Shown here piece by piece: positions 21,527 through 31,738 of a stretch of 64,000 nt of DNA. The stretch spans positions 10,854,696 through 10,918,695 of the forward strand of contig AP025065.1 of assembly GCA_036186865.1 (NCBI GenBank). The letters are read 5' to 3'. This stretch comes from Eustoma russellianum. Taxonomy: Eukaryota > Streptophyta > Magnoliopsida > Gentianales > Gentianaceae. Position 1 is the stretch's first letter. Every line of letters begins with the position of its first letter. The notes beneath the pieces are model-generated. The model made no database searches, had not been told where the DNA came from, and worked only from the letters and a program-made list of their open reading frames with translations. A program made the position numbers and the translations under genes.

Positions 21527-24500
21527 TGTTGTACCCCAACGATCATGTACCTGAGACTATGATTAAGTAAAAGCGATGAACCCTTCTCGAGCATGTTACT
21601 AAGTCACATTTGTCGCTTTCTTATTCAAATCCTTTAAGTTCCTTTAGGACGAACACTAAATCGTTATACAAGCGAACATCACGAGGTGTGTAATACCCCT
21701 TGTGAATTCGGCCAAGGGCCATTGATCACCCTTGAAGTAAACTAGTTCTTATACAAACATAAACAATCCTCACAAAGCAAAGATTAAAATCAAAATTAAA
21801 TGAAATAAATAACATTGTAAATTATATAGGTGTGGGGTAGGATAAATGTGAAATGACCAAAACACCCCCAAGAGCCCCAAGAATTTCGGCCATGCAATGG
21901 AGGGATCTAGAATCCTCTCCATTATTCCCCTATTCAAATATCCAAACAAAAATATCAATTAGTATAAATAAAACAATAAAATAATCCAAGCATGCAAGAT
22001 TAGAAATAATAAAAAAATTAGCATGCATGGACAAAAGCTTGTAGCCTACAAGCCTAGGCTTCCTTTTCTTCCATGCAGCCGATTATGCCCCCTTCCCCAT
22101 GCCCCCTTGATTTTTAAATTGAGCAAGACTCCTCTCTCCAATCTCCATCTTGAACCTTCTCTCAAGCAAAAACCAAGATTGCACTTAGAAAGTCTCCATC
22201 TTCCTTCCACCACCAACAAACTTTCGGCCCTTCCTCTTGAAGCTAAGGATTTAATCCAAGTTTCATCTTCAAGCTCAAGAAGTGTATAGGTAAGTCTCAT
22301 TTCAAAGTTCCTAAGTAGATATTCCATACAAAATGATGAAGCTCACATGGGTGCTCTTGCTCTCCACCCCAAACCGTGGCCTCCACATTCAAGTAGGTGA
22401 CAATCTTCAACTCTTTTAGGTGAAGCTACCTTGCTACAACTTGAATCTCCATCCCAAGACCAATTTGGTAAGATGTTCTAGCCTCAAATAAGATTCTATT
22501 TTCACTATTTAAGAGAGACTAACCTCTTCCTTTCTCTTCTTCAAAACCGTGTGTCCATGGGAGTAGGAGGAGAAGGATTTCCAACTCAACTCACTCCAAA
22601 CCAAGCAAAGGCAAAAACTTTGGCTTGAAGAGGCAAGTATACACTAATCTCTCATGATTTACCTAAAGGATTAGTGTCTTGAATGGTTAAAGTACTCAAA
22701 GATGTGATCTTTAGTGGTACCCTTTAAGTTTAAGATTGCATCTTAGTTATCTCTCAAGAATAGTGTCTTGCATGTGGGTTATTGTGTCCAAGATGGTGTT
22801 ATTTCCTACATGCAAAATGGTTTGAGGCTGATTTAGAGTAATACAAGGTTAGTCTAAGTAAGCTTAGACAAGATTAACTCTTGGATGAAATTTTGAAGGT
22901 CCTAGGAGTGCATGCATGTGATAGATATGATGATAGCTTGGTTAGATACCCACAAACTGTTTATTGTGATGCAAAGGTGATTTTATAACAAGCATGCAAC
23001 CTGAAAATTTATGTCACAATGGAGTATAAGTGTTAACCAATGACCTAGTGCAAAAGAACAACATGAATGGGTGTATTTGACTTTAACCATGACAATATAA
23101 CAAAGTACTGGAACTGGGCAGAATGAGTGACACATTCAACGACTTTAGAACTGGACTTCCACACCTTCAATGAATCTAATTTTTGGTACAACGTTAGTCC
23201 TATGAGTATAGCACGATTGAGAGTTGGAATTTCGTTAAAATAAGCTAAGGATTATTTTTAATAAATCATGTGGTAAAACTGCTCCAGCAGGAAATTCTGG
23301 AGCAGGGCAGAATTGGTTCCTGAGTTGAACGAATTTAAAAAGGGCCTTTTGAAGCTTCAATAAATCTGGTCTCCTTCACAGAGCTAGCCCCATGTGTGTA
23401 GAAGAAATGCCAGTTGGAATTTTGTGAAAATAAATTATGGTTGATTTTTAACAAAATAATTGGTGAGACTGCTCAGGCTGTAAATTCTGGAATATGACTG
23501 GATGATGTAACGTTTTGCATGGCCTGAAAAGAGACCTTGTAAATATTCAAAAGGGCTAAATTTCGGTGTGATGACTTCATTATGTGTATAGGAAATGTAC
23601 AAGTTGGAATTTTTGAAAAAGGAGTTGTGTAGAATTTTTAATAAAATATTTGCTAAAGCTGCACAGTCTGGAAAGCTGGGAACTGGCAGAATAGAACATC
23701 ATTGTGTCTTATCCGAAAAAGGGACCTTGTGAATATCCATTAAATCTGGTTTTTGGCATGATAATACCTCTATGAGTCTAGAAGACATGCCAGTTGGAAT
23801 TTCAGTAAAACAAGCTCTAGATTATTTTTAATGAATTAATTGGTGGAACTGCTCAACAGAAATTACTGAAAGCCCCCTTAAACTTGCAACGACTTTTCAA
23901 GCTTAAAAAAGGGACTTAGAGACATTCAAATGAGCTGAATTTCGGTAGGACACTAGTCCCCCATGTTTATGACGTATACAAGTTGGAATTTCTGGAAACG
24001 GAATTACGGAATTGCCGCAATTAAATTTTTAGTAAAGTTGGTCAGCCCAGCCTCAGCACTTATAAAATATCGTAAAGTAAGTAAGTAAGCCTTTATGGTT
24101 ATTTGAATTAATTCCCATCTTTGCGACTTGTATCTATGACTTCACCTAACGTACTTGTGACGAAAAAGGTTAGCCTAACCGTCCTATATGAATAAAGTAC
24201 GAAATGTGGAATTATTCGTCCAAACCTATGTACGTTAACATGTTATAAGGAATGCATATGATCGTTATGTCATGGCTTGCATTTCATATCACGGCATGTA
24301 TCATGCATGATCACGAACCTGATTTTCATGGATTTTATGATGCAAGCAAGTTTTACAAGTGATTATCTTTTCGTTATGCATGAAAAGTTTTTACGGTCCC
24401 ATATTTTAAAGAAAGCTTCATGATTCCTTTGCCGGCCAAGCATGCGACTAACCCGACTCCAGACCCGGGGTTAATTGGTCTGATGATATGATATGTTCTG

Positions 24501-25420
24501 GACCCGCTCAGATCCGGGGTTAATTGATCTGATATCTGTTCTGGACCCGCTCAGATCCGGGGTTAATTGATCTGATATCTGTTCTGGACCCGCTCAGATC
24601 CGGGGTTAATCGATCTGATATCTGTTCTGGACCCGCTCAGATCCGGGGTTAATTGATCTGATATCTGTTCTGGACCCGCTCAGATCCGGGGTTAATTGAT
24701 CTGACACTCTGTTTTTATGACATGACTTTTATGGGACCATACTGATGTTTTTGACACGACATGGCATGACATCATGCATTGCACTGCATATTGCATAACT
24801 CATGATTACGTTAATCCGTGGTATAATACAGCTAAGGACTTAATAAGTCGATAGTGGTTAACGCTGTCTAGAATTATGCTTAGTCCATACCGTCAGTTAA
24901 CTTCAGGACTTAAGTCAGGTATGAGTTGCTATCCTAAGGTTTATATTGTTACATTCACGTCCTAATTCTTTATGTATTTCATGGTCGTTTATTGTATCCT
25001 TGCTGGGTGATTTTTATCACTCACACCTTATTTTTCCCCCCAGATAATGCCAAGATAGAGTGGATTGAAGATGAGCCGAAGGTTCCGTATCCGTAGGCGT
25101 GAAGACATGAAGGGAGACGAACTTAAGGACTTTTGTGCTACTCAGATGATTGTATTATGACTATGTTGGTACTCTGTGGGATGTGACTTTGATGTTTTGT
25201 GTGTGACTGCTACTTTTGGGGACGTAGTTATTTCGTAATGCATGTTTAATTTGGAAAGTTTTAATTCTGCCTAAATTTTACTGTCATGTTAAATGTCAAC
25301 ATGGGAGTCCATGATTTATATTATGGATTTTCGTATGTTACACATGACGCTTTGTACTCTCCTTAGTGAAGTACGGCGGGTGCACCGTATCCGGACGAGG
25401 CCCGGGTGCGGGGCGCTACA
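21527..25420 (+). repeat. 3' LTR of chromovirus D
   Basis: This 3894-bp copy matches 12642-16492. Differences I noticed include AAATATAAAC/AAACATAAAC near 21757 and two changes near 23156-23162, with others near 23664, 23690, 23748, 24121, 24319 and 23979. One repeat unit reads TAATCGAT. It also has the extra 43-bp unit. The flanking TCTTA follows at 25421-25425. Confidence 0.97.
24495..24709 (+). repeat. 43-bp tandem repeat, five copies, in 3' LTR D
   Basis: It has the same unit as 15610-15781 with one extra copy; one unit carries TAATCGAT instead of TAATTGAT. It shows array length changing after, or during, the last transposition. Confidence 0.95.
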
Positions 25421-25836
25421 TCTTATATTTAGACGGATCTTCTTCAAAAGAGGGAAGTGGAGCAGGGTTCCTCATAATTGATCCAAACGAGGAGGAGCTG
25501 GAATATGCTCTACGCTTCGATTTTGAAGCCACCAACAATGAGGCCGAGTATGAAGCTATGATAGCTGGGCTGAGTCTTGCTCGAAAACTGGGAGCGCAGC
25601 AAATAACTGCCCGAAGCGACTCACAGCTCATAGTTTCTCAAATCAATGGAGATTATGAAGCTAAAGAGGACAGTATGAAGCGATACTTGGCCAAGGTACA
25701 ACATTTGAGTGGAATGTTTGAGCACTTTATGGTGGAGCATATTCCCAGGTCGGCAAATAAGCGGGCCGACGCGTTATCTCGGCTGGCCTCATCCACCTCG
25801 GCTACGATAGAGAAAAAGATTGTTGTGAATTGGTAA
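25421..25836 (+). pseudogene. pol: Tat C second (archaeal-type) RNase H
   Basis: This continues the host element after insert D. Residues in order are LDGSSSKEGSGAG (Asp), NNEAEYEAM (Glu), ARSDSQLIVSQ (Asp) and KRADALSRLAS (Asp), so the four metal-binding acids are all present. Its first codons lie left of insert D, in a frame shifted relative to the preceding RT-RNase H frame. A stop at 25834 separates it from integrase. Presence of this extra domain after the ordinary RNase H is the best single marker of the Tat lineage. Confidence 0.9.
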
Positions 25837-27194
25837 AGCATCGTGCTTTTGATGGTAATGAAGTCTTGTAGCAAGATTACCACAACACATGGATGGATGA
25901 AATAGTTACCTATCTGCAACATCAAACCCAGCCGAAGGATAAATCTCAAGCTCGGCGTCTTCGCCTAAAAGCTTCCATGTATGCTCTCTTTAATGATCAG
26001 CTGTATAGAAAGTCTTTTTCACAGTCTTGGCTGCGTTGCGTACCTGAAGACGAAGGAGATTATATCCTCCGAGAATCGCACCTGAAAATATGCGGAAGTC
26101 ATTCTGGCGCACGCTCTTTAGCCCGCAAAGGCTATTTAGCTGGCTATTATTGGCCTACCATTCGCAAGAATGCAGAAAGGCGAGTCAAAAATTGCCAATC
26201 TTGTCAAGCTCATGCACCGACATCCCATTTGCCGAGCCATGAGTTAGCTGTTATTTCTAGTCCTTGGCCGTTTGTACAATGGGGCATGGATTTAGTAGGG
26301 CCTTTGCCCCGAGCTTCCGGCTCGGTCAGATTTTTGCTGGTAGCTATTGACTACTTTACCAAATGGATAGAGGCTGAGCCGTTGGCCACCATAACTGGGG
26401 CACAAGTAAAAAAGTTCTTGTGGAAGAATATTATCTGCCACTTCGGCCTACCCTAGGTTTTAATCTCGGATAACGGAAGGCAATTTTCCGAAGACCCTGT
26501 GAAGAGCTGGTGCCTTGATTTGCATATCAAGCAACGCTTCACCTTAGTGGCCCATCCTCAATCAAATGGCTAAGTAGATCTTGCTAATAGGATCATTAAA
26601 GATGGTCTCAAAAAGCGTCTGGATAAGGCAGGGACTAGTTGGGTGGATGAATTACCCAGCGTTCTATGGGCCTATTGCACTACGCCATCTACTTCTACAA
26701 AGGAAACTCCTTTTTCCTTAGTATATGGCACTGAAGCCCTTATTCCCGCAGATATCGGTTCTACATCAGTCCGGGTAGATTATTACTCTGCCTCAGGCAA
26801 TGATCAGGAACTGCGATTAAACTTGGACGAGCTTGAGGAAAAAAGAGACTGAGCTCACATCCGCATGGCACAGTACAAAAACTTGGTTTCCCAATATTAC
26901 AACTCTCGCGTGCATCCGAGATCTTTTCGAGTGGGAGACCTAGTGATGCGTAATAATGAAGTCAGTCATGCAATCCCAGCAGGAACTTTTAACCCTAAGT
27001 GGGAAGGTCCTTACCGAATAGTGGAAGTATATTTGGCTGGAGCGTACAAATTGCAAACTTTAGAAGTTCGAACTCTCCCTCGGACTTGGCACTCTTCTAT
27101 CTTCGGTTCTTACATCAGTGATGTAATTCTCTTGTATATATCAAAGCGTTTTGAACCTGTTTCTATCGTCAGTGCCGTATTAGAAGATGTCTGA
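25837..27194 (+). pseudogene. int: Tat C integrase (decayed)
   Basis: The zinc finger lies near 26100-26215 (HSGARSLARKGY, CQSCQ). The core begins WGMDLVGPLP near 26283 and continues ISDNGRQF near 26465. The third catalytic position reads VDLANR near 26575, where the family has VEVANR, so Glu is replaced by Asp. Stops occur at about 26455, at 26570 (Q to stop before VDLANR) and at 26850. The C-terminus ends with FNPKWEGPYRI and the RTWHSSIFGSYIS block near 27090. It would have integrated the cDNA; it is inactive as read. Confidence 0.9.
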
Positions 27195-27230
27195 GCAGAG
27201 CTCGAGTGCTATGGAATGGATTTTTGCAAG

Positions 27231-27450
27231 ACCTCGGCAGGTCCGAGACAAAAGCCCGCAAAAGGGTAAAACAAGACCTCGGCGGGTCCGAGGCAAAAGC
27301 CTGCTAAAGGGTAAAACAAGACCTCGGCAGGTCCGAGGCAAAAGCCTGCTAAAGGGTAAAACAAGACCTCGGCAGGTCCGAGGCAAAAACCCGTTAAAGG
27401 GTAGAACAAAACCTCAGCAGGTCTGAGGTAAAAACCCGCCAGAGGGAAAA
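27231..27450 (+). repeat. 45-bp tandem repeat, about five copies, 3' of integrase in Tat C
   Basis: The unit begins GACCTCGGCAGGTCCGAGGC and ends AAAGGGTAAAACAA. CCTCGG and CCGAGG form a 6-bp hairpin around a 5-nt loop in each copy. Because 45 is divisible by three, several frames on both strands stay open across it; these are repeat artefacts. It lies between pol and the antisense gene. Confidence 0.9.
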
Positions 27451-27917
27451 TTTGTACAAACAAGCTTAAAAAATCCTCTTAACATAAAGAGATCGAGGTG
27501 AAACAGAACAATGAACAATGTACATATACCTCACTTGACCTAGCAGAGCTAGGCAAAATTGCGCTGAAAGGTAATGTTGCAAATTCAAGACTTGGGATTA
27601 TAATTATCGTCAAAGTCAGAGCTTGGTTTAAACAGTGCAGAGTTCATTCTTAGTTAATCCATGAATCAGCTCAACCAAATAACATGCTTGTTTATGGTTT
27701 GGGGACTTAGTTTATTTTTAGTTAAATTGATCAAATTTAGCAAGGCCGACATGGGAACTCGGCAACAATAAGTTTAAAGAATAAACTTGCTAAAAATGCT
27801 AAAAGCAAAAGAAAAGAAAGAGTTGTAAATTACAAAAGATTGATTTTTCATTGAAGACTTTGAGCTCAGAATACATTGATGTCTACTCAGCTAATGATTA
27901 CAAAGAGCACCCTAAGC
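27451..27917. other. spacer between tandem repeats and antisense gene of Tat C
   Basis: No coding frame is supported. On the minus strand this is the 3' untranslated region of the antisense gene. An AATGAAAAA motif (minus strand, near 27845-27855) resembles a plant polyadenylation signal and is mirrored by TGGAATGAAAAA after the second gene copy near 55652. Confidence 0.45.
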
Positions 27918-30295
27918 CTAATCATCTTCTTCCCTCAAGTCAGCTCCATCTACAAATTTTTGGAATTGATCTTCAAACTCTTGGGAAGCATTGAGATTGT
28001 ACAGTTCAGCCAGGCGAGGATCCTCTTTGTTCAGATCTGGATAAACATTTGGGCAGACATCAATGGCTTCTCTTCGGCCGACCTCCATTGCTGAGCTCTG
28101 CAGAAGGATCATGTTTTCTTCAAAAAATTTGGATTTCTTGAAGTCCACAATTGTTTTGATCTCACCCTCAATCAGTTGGTGACGCAGTAAGCCCAGTTGC
28201 TCTTCATCAGTTTTGCTTTTTTGCTTCAGCTCAGCAATTTGTTTCTTCAGAAACTCATTCTCATTTAGAGTCTGAGTGGAGGTCAGCTCCGGATCTGCCA
28301 CCTTGTGTTCCAACTCATCCACCTTTGAGTTGGAAGTGGCCAGCTTCATCTCAGCATCTTCGGCCTTATGCTGGAGTTGGGAAATGTTGGCCCGCAGATT
28401 TGTGATTTCTTGAGTTAGCTCAACTCCCTTTAGCTCAGCTTCCTCAAGTTTTTTACTTTTAGCTTCGAGCTCTCCAAGAAATTCTTCACTGCGGGTCAGA
28501 ATTTCCAACTCTTGAGCTCGGACCTGCAAAGGAAGCAGAATTAGAAGAAGCTAAGTGATAAAAAGCAGATAAGGCACTTAAAGAAAGTCTTTACTTACCA
28601 AAGCAATATTTGATTGAAAGGCGTTTTTCAGCTCGCCCCAGACAGTCAATCTAAACTTCTGATGATCCAAGGGCAGAACTGCCACTTTGTTCAGTTTTTG
28701 GGCTATGGAGGGGTCCAGAGCTGAATCACCCTCTGAAAACCCAATGAGGATTGGGTCTTGAAATTCGTTCAGCTGAGGCAGGTTCTCCTCAGCCGGCTCC
28801 ACGACAACCATCTCTGAAGGCTGAGATGACCCAGGATCTTGGGTGTTGGAGCCTTTGCCTCTTTGCCTCTTTCTAGGGCGAAGGTTGGAGCCCTCATCAG
28901 CCTCTGCTGAAGGCTCTGGCTCAGCAAAAGCATGAGGCTGGATCTCGGCCTCAGGATCATCATCCAAAACTTGGATTGGCAGAGCTGCAAAGAAGCAAAA
29001 CGAGTCAAGATAAAAACAAATCTCAACACTTAGAAAATTTTTGAAGTTGAGAAAAATTCTCACCTGATTCAGGCTCTGCTAGCTCGGGCTCAGCAGAAGC
29101 AACAGTTGGAACTGGGGGCAGAGCTGAGGTAGAAGCTCCCCCATAACCAAGGGTGGCCATCCTTCTTTCTTTGCGGGCCCTTTTCCTGGCCGCTGCCTCA
29201 GCCATTTGGTTAGAGCGGGAAGAAGGTCCAGCCATTGCACCTGCATTGGGGATCAGACAGTTAAACACAGAAAGAGGGGAAGGTTGTTGAAAAGAAATAC
29301 AACAATATCAACCTCGGACAATGGTTAAGTTGTCTGGGGAGAGTGGCAAGTAGTCATCGCCAACAGCCGAGTGGTCCAGGTCGGCCGCTATCCAGATCTC
29401 CGAATCTACCTTCTGCCAGTCAATGACTATTGGAAGTGTTCGAATTCTGTCTGCTTCATCGCAGTAATCTTGGCTTGGCCTCATGTTATCAACTCTGCCA
29501 GACTTCCAGATGTTTCTGCTCGGCAGTTCAGACTTCTTGACATAGAAAAATTTCCCCTTCCATCTCTTATTGGAAGTGGGAATATTGATGGAAAAAGGAA
29601 AACTTGTGTTAGACGCTCGCTTGCTGAAATAGTACCAGCTATGCGAGGCCCGACACGCAAAAAGGGCTCGGAAAATAGTAGCATTGAAAAGAAGTTCAGC
29701 AATTCTAAGGAAAAGAAAATAACAAAGAATGAGTTTAAGACCGTTAGGTTGGATTTGAGGAAGCCTGAGTCCATAAGTCTGCAGAATACGGACAAGTGTC
29801 TCAGTAACAGGAAGGTGGAAACCCGACTTGAAGTAATCCTCATAGACTGCTTCATAATCCATAGGGGGATCATAAGAAGTCTGACCAGGCAAGGGAAGGA
29901 TCGGACTGAATCGATTTTTGTCAATTTTATAAAATTTACAAATCCTGTCCAGGTCGGCCTTGGACAGAGTAGAGAGAGACTCTTGGACAATGGAAGAAGG
30001 CAGACCTCTCTCAATGACTCCAGAAAACAGAGATGGGTCCCTCAGTGGGCCAGGGAGGGTTTAAAGATGCCGGAGCAGGAGCAGTCCCTGCTCGCTCCGG
30101 CGAAGAACTGATCACGGTGACGGATCTGCTGGACTGAGCAGTATCAATGGTGGTTCGACGTAAATTGCTGATGGGAAGATCATCAGCAGAGGCGGATCTG
30201 ACGGACAGAGGTAGAGAACCGAAGTTACCTCCACCGCTAACGGCATAAGAACCACCCTCAGAAAAGTTTTACGAATCACGAGAAGGTGAAGACAT
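27918..30295 (-). pseudogene. antisense four-exon gene of Tat C, Transposase_28-like with coiled-coil C-terminus
   Basis: Minus-strand exons: 30295-29313, 29240-29064, 28984-28599 and 28523-27918. The three introns (72, 79, 75 nt) all begin GT and end AG, and joining keeps the frame each time. Exon 1 carries YEAVYEDYFKSGFHLPV and QPNGLKLILCYFLFLRIAEL, which I recognise as the plant Transposase_28 ('putative gypsy type transposon') domain. Exons 2-3 are acidic and low-complexity with a basic RPRKRQRGKG patch. Exon 4 is a long heptad-rich coiled coil ending FVDGADLREEDD. The likely ATG at 30293-30295 is followed by a TAA at codon 9, and a frameshift is needed near 30000-30060, so this copy is slightly decayed. 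The molecular function of the family is unknown. Related copies lie at 48454-55565 and 61722-62566. Confidence 0.82.
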
Positions 30296-30469
30296 AATGA
30301 AGAATAGAAGAACACTTACAGAAAACCTTAAGGAAAGGAAGAGGAAGACTGGAGGAAGGCTGAGCAAGATCTGAGTCGTCGGAGTTTGAAAGGGTTGCCG
30401 GAGGAATAAACAGAACGCTGGAGCAGAAAGCAAGAATGCATAAAAGGTTCGAATAACCTTGGAAGGATC

Positions 30470-30477
30470 TATTTATA
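30470..30477 (-). promoter_or_regulatory. TATA box for the antisense gene of Tat C
   Basis: TATAAATA on the minus strand lies about 175 bp upstream of the ATG at 30295, a textbook plant TATA position for a ~140-nt leader. It lies inside the element but outside the LTR, so this gene may be transcribed independently of the genomic RNA. Confidence 0.6.
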
Positions 30478-30828
30478 AGGTTTCATCTCGGCAGCCCAAA
30501 AGTCACCTTGATATAATCGTCCTCGATACCTGAAACGGCCAAATTCAAATAGCTGCGTAACTGATGCTTCGTGCTCTGCGCAAACAATAAATGCGCAGAA
30601 GAGACCATTCAGAGACGGGCATGTGCTAAAAAGGCAGTGTGATTATGACTTTGGTCAGTTCGGCCTGATCAGTTTGGCCAAAAACACCATCAACGCTTCG
30701 TACTTTGTGTGGCCAGTAAATGTGTTGAGCAGTCTAATCAGAGGTTGACACGTCGTCAGTGAAAGGACGATTCGTTAAAGATTCTGAATCGATTAGTTTG
30801 CCCTCTCAAATCAGCTCGGCCAAACTAA

Positions 30829-30840
30829 TATGGGGGCAAG
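30829..30840 (+). promoter_or_regulatory. polypurine tract of Tat C
   Basis: ATGGGGGCAAG lies immediately before the 3' LTR start TGATGAACC. Confidence 0.75.
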
Positions 30841-31733
30841 TGATGAACCAAAAAATACCGCCTATTAGTCAACAACAATCAACGGTAGGATATGGGTATA
30901 AAAATGTTAAGTCCCGCAGGTCGGCCCAAAGCTTGGCAAGGTCATATATTGACAAACAATTCGTCTCGGCCAATCGGCCACAGCGCATCTCGACCAAACG
31001 GCCACAGCGCATCTCGGCCTAACGGCCATAGTCCATCTCGGCCTCAGCTCCATCTCGGCCTCAGTTCCATCTCGGCCGATGATAGCAGGCCATGCTTGTG
31101 ACGTCAACTGCGTTCATCATGATAGGCCGACCTATGCTCTCTAAAGTCGGCCACCTACGTCTCAGCAAGCCGACCCCGCGGCCCAGGCCACCCTGGGCAC
31201 TTCTGAATATCTATGGAAAGCTCAGCCTCGGCTCTGAAAGTTTACCCTGGGTAACTCTACCAGGTGAAACTCCTAACCAGGTGTCCCAGACTAGCTTACT
31301 CAGCTCAGTACAATGCCACTTGGCAAGCATGCAAGGGTAAGAGTCATCCTTGTGACCTCCTTGTGTGTCACGATTTTTGGACTCTGCTCATGCATTGGCC
31401 CAGGCAACCATATAAAAGGCAGAAAACATGAGAGAGAAAAGGAAGTGAAAATTCACAAATTACAACTGTGACTCATCTTCCCCACGGTGAAAATATACAG
31501 GTTTACCAGAAAACCTTCCAAATACAAACTATTACCAGTATATAAACCTCTCCATAAATGGCCTCTACTGACTGGAGCGTCGGAGGGTATTACCCGGGGC
31601 CATAGATCCCGGGTCCTCTGACCTTGTTCCTTTGTGCAGGTCGGCTAACAGTCCACTACAAACAACTGACGGAGAATTGACGGCATAACCCCCACATCAC
31701 ACTTATTACTTGGTGATAAATCTGACATCATCA
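30841..31733 (+). repeat. 3' LTR of Tat element C
   Basis: This 893-bp copy of 8009-8885 is flanked on the right by TGATA (31734-31738). It has an extra CTCAGTTCCATCTCGGC unit near 31055-31075. Substitutions relative to the 5' LTR are far more frequent than in the LTR pair of element D, so C is the older insertion, as nesting requires. Confidence 0.95.
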
Positions 31734-31738
31734 TGATA

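Larger units (their letters stand above)
12642..25420 (+). mobile_element. intact Ty3/gypsy chromovirus D (Tekay-like) nested in Tat C
   Basis: The element is 12,779 bp with TCTTA target repeats, long LTRs, initiator-Met PBS, one gag-pol gene and a polypurine tract. The LTRs match nearly throughout: I noticed about ten substitutions and one 43-bp repeat-unit difference in 3.85 kb. The gag-pol gene has no disabling mutation once two introns are removed. It is therefore a recent insertion and the only plausibly autonomous element in the window. Confidence 0.96.
8009..31733 (+). mobile_element. Ty3/gypsy Tat-lineage element C, interrupted by chromovirus D
   Basis: The element is bounded by LTRs 8009-8885 and 30841-31733, both TGATGA...TCATCA. 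The 5-bp target repeat TGATA lies at 8004-8008 and 31734-31738. Without insert D (12642-25420) it is about 10.9 kb. Order: LTR, PBS, gag, protease, RT, RNase H, second (archaeal-type) RNase H, integrase, tandem repeats, antisense gene, polypurine tract, LTR. The double RNase H and the extra gene near the 3' LTR are hallmarks of the Tat lineage. Gag and pol carry several frameshifts and stops. Confidence 0.93.

Noticed and set aside
27180..27463. Open frames on both strands over the 45-bp array
   Set aside because: The unit length is divisible by three, so frames stay open through repetition alone.
29371..30111. 246-codon plus-strand frame within the antisense gene region
   Set aside because: It is the opposite strand of exon 1 of the Transposase_28-like gene, which has the better motif, splice and promoter evidence.
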